Assembly (NCBI GenBank): GCA_003487955.1
Contig: DNNJ01000208.1
Coordinates: forward strand, 1 to 8,348
Reading direction: 5' to 3'
Source: Clostridiales bacterium
Lineage (GTDB): Bacteria; Bacillota; Clostridia; Tissierellales; Sedimentibacteraceae
DNA length: 8,348 bases
The notes under the pieces are model-generated. The model was not told the origin of the DNA, searched no databases, and saw only the letters and a list, made by a program, of their open reading frames with translations. Position numbers and translations under genes: made by a program. Positions within the stretch are counted from its first letter, which is position 1. Every line of letters starts with the position of its first letter. Below, in pieces: positions 6,401-8,348 of the stretch.

Positions 6401-7542
6401 AGGCGAAGTAAACGCAATTTATCGTCAATATTGTCCAGCTTGTTAACTTCTCGCGTAATATCAGATGCAGAAAATTCACCCAAAAAAATAGAAGCCCTTT
6501 GGAAAAATTTTTTAATATCCGGGTTCTTAATACGTGGTAATATGCTATCAATAAAATCTTCTGTATGTTTATCCTTGTTTGACTCCATCGCTGCCAGGGA
6601 AAGTTTAGTGAAAGCCAAATCCAAAGATGCGGTCTCTTCATTTTCGCAAATTGATTTTTCTATTAATTCAACTGCCAAATTGGGGCAAGAATGAATTAAG
6701 ACTTCAGCTATCTCCACCGCCTTGGGGCCCAAATCCTTAACATCGATCTGGGAGTACATGTTTCTAAGTTGTTCTAACAAGGATTCAGGGATAGGTCCAT
6801 CTTGTATTTTGCTTTTTGCAATAATCGCCAACATATGTAAACGATCTTCTTTTAAGGAGCAGCTGTTGGCAAGATGAATAGCCCGGTCATGATTACCTAA
6901 AGACATTTGTGCCTCAATTTCCGAAGATAGTACGTCCACAAAATCAAGTTGGTTAATCATACATTGCTCCAAACCTAGCTTTAATAAATCCCCATATCGT
7001 GTTACCTGGGATGCCGCCTTGATGGCTATTTCAATATTTTTTTTAATGGGGCATAGAGATTGGGTTACACCGATGGCATTTGCGACAAAATCTTCTGAAG
7101 TAAAGGCAAGAATTTCCTCATGCCTTTGTGTCATTTCTAGATAACTTGGCAACAAACATAATGCCCGATCGGTTGTTGGCTTCTCTAGCATTCGTCTAAT
7201 TTGATCGTTAATTATTTTTTCTTTCATGGTTATGAGTTTCCTTACCGCGAATTTCCTAAAGGAATCCGAAATAAAAGATACAAGCCCTTTTTTAATGGTA
7301 AGGAAGTCGAGACTACCACAAATGTCATTGACTTGCTCTTCATTTATCTCCATCATCTCGGCCAACTCTTCCACACTGTAACCGTTTCTATCATGTGCTA
7401 GTATTGCTAATAGTTCTTTTTCCTCCTCATCATCGTCATTAACCTTTTCCCATTCTATCTCAAAATAACCGATCATTTCATCTGTTAACTCAAGATCTTC
7501 AAAAGGAACTCCTGATTTTAGGATACGTTTTATGCTTGCCAA
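3409..7542 (-). CDS. Central and C-terminal fragment: winged helix, long helical repeats, PLD-like domain
   Basis: 1,377 codons, one of the largest frames possible in such a window and clearly real. Its nominal start is a TTG at 7542 with no ribosome-binding site; the frame actually extends back to 7587 as coding continuation of the NTPase. Fragment residues about 45-100 (LLAILAHDRNGYSVEELAEMM and onward to SFRKFAVRKL) are a winged-helix domain as in STAND proteins. From about 110 to 1,260 it is almost entirely amphipathic helices resembling degenerate TPR/SEL1-like pairs, with no transmembrane segment or zinc motif seen; this is the expected ligand-sensing part. Residues 1,266-1,377 form a PLD-like domain: DLIIVDQYFGPNELDLIK, CRVMVLTSQ and finally H1349-D-R1351-WILT followed by RLGTSLNSLG. 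The frame stops at 3409 inside the end of that domain because of a one-base deletion. Family ligand and partner are unknown. Confidence 0.8.
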   Translation of the reverse strand: MASIKRILKSGVPFEDLELTDEMIGYFEIEWEKVNDDDEEEKELLAILAHDRNGYSVEELAEMMEINEEQVNDICGSLDFLTIKKGLVSFISDSFRKFAVRKLITMKEKIINDQIRRMLEKPTTDRALCLLPSYLEMTQRHEEILAFTSEDFVANAIGVTQSLCPIKKNIEIAIKAASQVTRYGDLLKLGLEQCMINQLDFVDVLSSEIEAQMSLGNHDRAIHLANSCSLKEDRLHMLAIIAKSKIQDGPIPESLLEQLRNMYSQIDVKDLGPKAVEIAEVLIHSCPNLAVELIEKSICENEETASLDLAFTKLSLAAMESNKDKHTEDFIDSILPRIKNPDIKKFFQRASIFLGEFSASDITREVNKLDNIDDKLRLLRLWLISNKKNDDAFQIVEYALELAIKTSDYVPDAKVLREIAAPLPYIKDCHKSKQLLGYFDSQKLAIKKLGPTEDYIRLELICARAEFTYDQEKVRNRMVEIYYEIAQIEDIGLRALCLSKISSTLDYIDKAKALEKNEGLHSLIRDELNDCLDKLLSVTADHFIVTKSIIASLAKSKFHLVLDMIGKMNVEYRRDNGLLLLLETYLSQPLERIDFQLMADGFGRIAFQKLQGIVVFKTIQRLYHEKNSNLVKQVFENAQVVLSQVNKIHNNDRKCEALCYLYNIYDRVNHVDLCISHDILSGLKKNLCDTWELIDAAWVKFDVGFKVISCIADIDKEFAQEFMEKVEDFRESLDIKNYTTAFNLFLCNKLAIKAFNGLLDKNLDTREDIGRLTLTINSLPSSGERAKLWADLALVLYRNGRIEACKEIVNKKLRPLIDEVLDVDKGVSDEIIKQVSPALYCTHHLTAMELIDELPLQERDYAYAEICDFLLTKLLPGDPKEYSEGQVFDVSYDEILDLCEVLKNVETDFLIFHYIKYISDTINSKYGQHRYSEQQRINIADKLKNVVNNKLPNPRFIRHDGWKIVSLAELGRSHKSQRDWDDLISSVEDINNLADKAFILTKLAVIAPLKFTGERDRLVRKTVELVENVPILHEKIEHYELIADAFMSIDPLTSKRCIEAAIKDVLIDDGNNDDIMNSQKRLVDLAFKISPDFASHIAGFVDDDKARKNIKRNFQNRIKILEIKQELMEQKVRVNHDDSGCYEYSKAAWMALGSLYSGKCGTCDINSLVNYIILASKMPLAESYPLILWVIENAVVRFKRTDTAKTLLRPFFEATLQATFCLLRIADYSIKNKVAPNCIGGKNTSLILQPGERQNAIQFISGWLEENLKEDLIIVDQYFGPNELDLIKTINSIQPGCRVMVLTSQKHHERVKSPLEEYQNQWMKISDVSPPDVELVIIGVEGNGQSPIHDRWILTKGGGLRLGTSLNSLGVTKISEI

Positions 7543-8237
7543 AGTACCTGGAACACCCCTACTAGTCTGGTAGATCTCCTCGGTTGAACATGTATCAACC
7601 CCATGTCTTTTAGGTACGTTATTGTTTCATCTAATGTAAACCCTGAAAGGGGTAGCTGTTTTGTTAATTTGTTTTTTCGGATCTTTTCAAAGTGTAAACC
7701 TAATGTGCTATTAAAATTGCCTGTTAAAAGAAAACAAAAATTGGATACCCCAAACGGTAACAAATCGAGAATCGTTTCCCTACATCGATTGTTATCGTCA
7801 GGTATTTCGTCGAGACCATCAATAATAAAATAGTATTTTTCCCTGTTAGCCTTTGCAATCCGAGTTAATTTAAAAATGATATTCCGTAAATTAATTATGT
7901 TAGCTTCTTCTAAATTGTGAATTACCTTTTGTTGAGCTGCCCATGATACCTGGTTACATAAATCAAAAATAAGAAAGTCGGGATCATACAAATATAGACT
8001 TGTTGGTTGAATGAACAACGATAAAGCGTTGTTTGGGTATTTCCGTGCAAATTGAGCAACAAGGGTCGTCCTTCCGATTCCCTCATTACCTTCAATAAGT
8101 ATTATTTCATAGTCATTATGAAAAATAGTTTCTATTGTGCTTATAACGTTTTCGCGATGAATTTCATCCTCTTTCAGCTCCGGAAAATTGTTGCTTATTG
8201 TTACAAGATCCATTATTTCTGCAGCCTTGTATACCAC
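7530..8237 (-). CDS. N-terminal fragment: STAND/NACHT-like P-loop NTPase domain
   Basis: 235 codons are open here, of which the first 217 look genuine. The N-terminal lead LVTISNNFPELKEDEIHRENV is followed by a Walker A motif G50-NEGI-G55-R56-T57-T58, in which the catalytic lysine is arginine (codon AGG, 8072-8070). Walker B is YYFIIDGLDEIPD with D140, D143 and E144, the extended hhhhDGhDE form typical of NACHT/STAND ATPases. A sensor-1-like segment FCFLLTGN (about 167-174) and SGFTLDETITYL (about 198-209) follow. After V217 the frame diverges into QPRRSTRLVGVF, which is an out-of-frame reading of the true continuation, and stops at 7530. On its own this fragment would be a bare NTPase lacking sensor and effector. 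The start is GTG with a strong GGGGTGG site; the preceding in-frame codon is a TAG stop. Confidence 0.8.
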   Translation of the reverse strand: MVYKAAEIMDLVTISNNFPELKEDEIHRENVISTIETIFHNDYEIILIEGNEGIGRTTLVAQFARKYPNNALSLFIQPTSLYLYDPDFLIFDLCNQVSWAAQQKVIHNLEEANIINLRNIIFKLTRIAKANREKYYFIIDGLDEIPDDNNRCRETILDLLPFGVSNFCFLLTGNFNSTLGLHFEKIRKNKLTKQLPLSGFTLDETITYLKDMGLIHVQPRRSTRLVGVFQVLWQA

Positions 8238-8295
8238 CTAGCCCACCCCATTTCCAATCAACCTTGAAAAATGACAATAGTTTAGATATAGATCC

Positions 8296-8309
8296 CATTT
8301 CTAGAAATG
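8296..8309. promoter_or_regulatory. 14-bp perfect palindrome upstream of the STAND gene
   Basis: CATTTCTAGAAATG is self-complementary over all 14 bp and lies about 60 nt upstream of the GTG start of the STAND gene, inside the likely promoter region. It could be an operator for a dimeric regulator. No convincing -10/-35 pair could be placed around it, so the role is a guess. Confidence 0.35.
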
Positions 8310-8348
8310 TTATTTTTATCCTGCTATATCAATGAAAGATTAAAGGAG

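Larger units (their letters stand above)
3308..8237 (-). pseudogene. Whole locus of a ~1,640-residue STAND NTPase with C-terminal PLD-like domain, split by two frameshifts
   Basis: Three frames join into one protein if one base is restored at two places. Near 7587 the first frame ends its recognisable part at MGLIHV; the next frame continues STEEIYQTSRGVPGTLASIKR, the expected end of a STAND nucleotide-binding module. Near 3410 the second frame stops after LGVTKISEI, while the third continues EEAELYRKEVEQYISRRKR, a natural C-terminal helix, to a stop at 3308. Reconstructed order: NTPase (about 1-260), winged helix (about 275-330), helical repeats (about 330-1490), PLD-like domain (about 1498-1610), basic tail. 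STAND proteins act as cytoplasmic ligand-triggered oligomerising switches; several bacterial ones are anti-phage sensors. Neither junction has a slippery heptamer, so programmed frameshifting is unlikely. The gene is either recently inactivated or carries homopolymer base-calling errors. The likely start is GTG at 8237 behind GGGGTGG; an in-frame ATG at 8213 is an alternative. Confidence 0.75.

Noticed and set aside
7580..7595. Programmed -1 frameshifting to make the full STAND protein
   Set aside because: No X_XXY_YYZ slippery heptamer lies at either junction, and two such events in one gene would be exceptional.
8164..8298. 44-codon minus-strand frame starting MGSISKLLSFFKVDWKWGG overlapping the STAND start
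   Set aside because: No ribosome-binding site at its ATG, it overlaps the well-supported GTG start in another frame, and no family resemblance was recognised. It could conceivably be an extra N-terminal segment of the STAND protein if a further indel exists, but nothing supports that.
1..8348. CRISPR array, tRNA or rRNA
   Set aside because: No regularly spaced identical repeats and no tRNA- or rRNA-like sequence was recognised by eye on either strand.

Overview
The window looks like chromosomal accessory DNA from an endospore-forming Bacillota, more likely a clostridial-type lineage than a named genus. The evidence is a Spo0E-type sporulation phosphatase, a LexA box matching the Bacillus subtilis DinR consensus, strong Shine-Dalgarno sequences, consensus sigma-A promoter elements and A+T-rich DNA. 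No rRNA, tRNA or CRISPR array was seen.

Left part (1-1666): the N-terminal 87 codons of a DUF5131 (phage Gp37/Gp68) three-cysteine protein run off the left edge on the minus strand. Upstream lie a promoter-like -35 and a perfect LexA box, suggesting SOS control. A gene-poor stretch follows, with IS debris: three GTGGATC repeats resembling an IS21-family end, abutting the decayed 3' end of an IS3-type transposase. Next is a plus-strand lipoprotein gene (858-1535) with a DNRLRE/CBM96-like beta-sandwich body, whose signal-peptide region carries two compensating frameshifts.

Middle part (1667-2150): a small XRE/HTH repressor (minus) and a 56-residue Spo0E-like aspartyl-phosphate phosphatase (plus) are divergent. 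The Spo0E promoter is a perfect TTGACA-17-TATAAT flanked by GACAAC/GTTGTC operator half-sites, so the repressor probably controls the phosphatase gene.

Right part (2264-8237, all minus): a likely defence pair. The upstream locus is a very large STAND-type NTPase of about 1,640 residues in its reconstructed form: P-loop NTPase, winged helix, roughly 1,100 residues of helical repeats, and a C-terminal phospholipase-D-like domain with an HDR motif. It is split by two clean one-base deletions (near 7587 and near 3410), and its Walker A lysine is arginine. About 111 bases downstream is an intact 310-residue HNH endonuclease of the predicted-restriction-enzyme type, with a possible PUA/EVE-like N-terminal domain. 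NTPase first and candidate effector last is the reverse of the Avs layout, and this is the most interesting part of the window. Whether the indels are real inactivation or homopolymer sequencing errors cannot be decided from the sequence alone.
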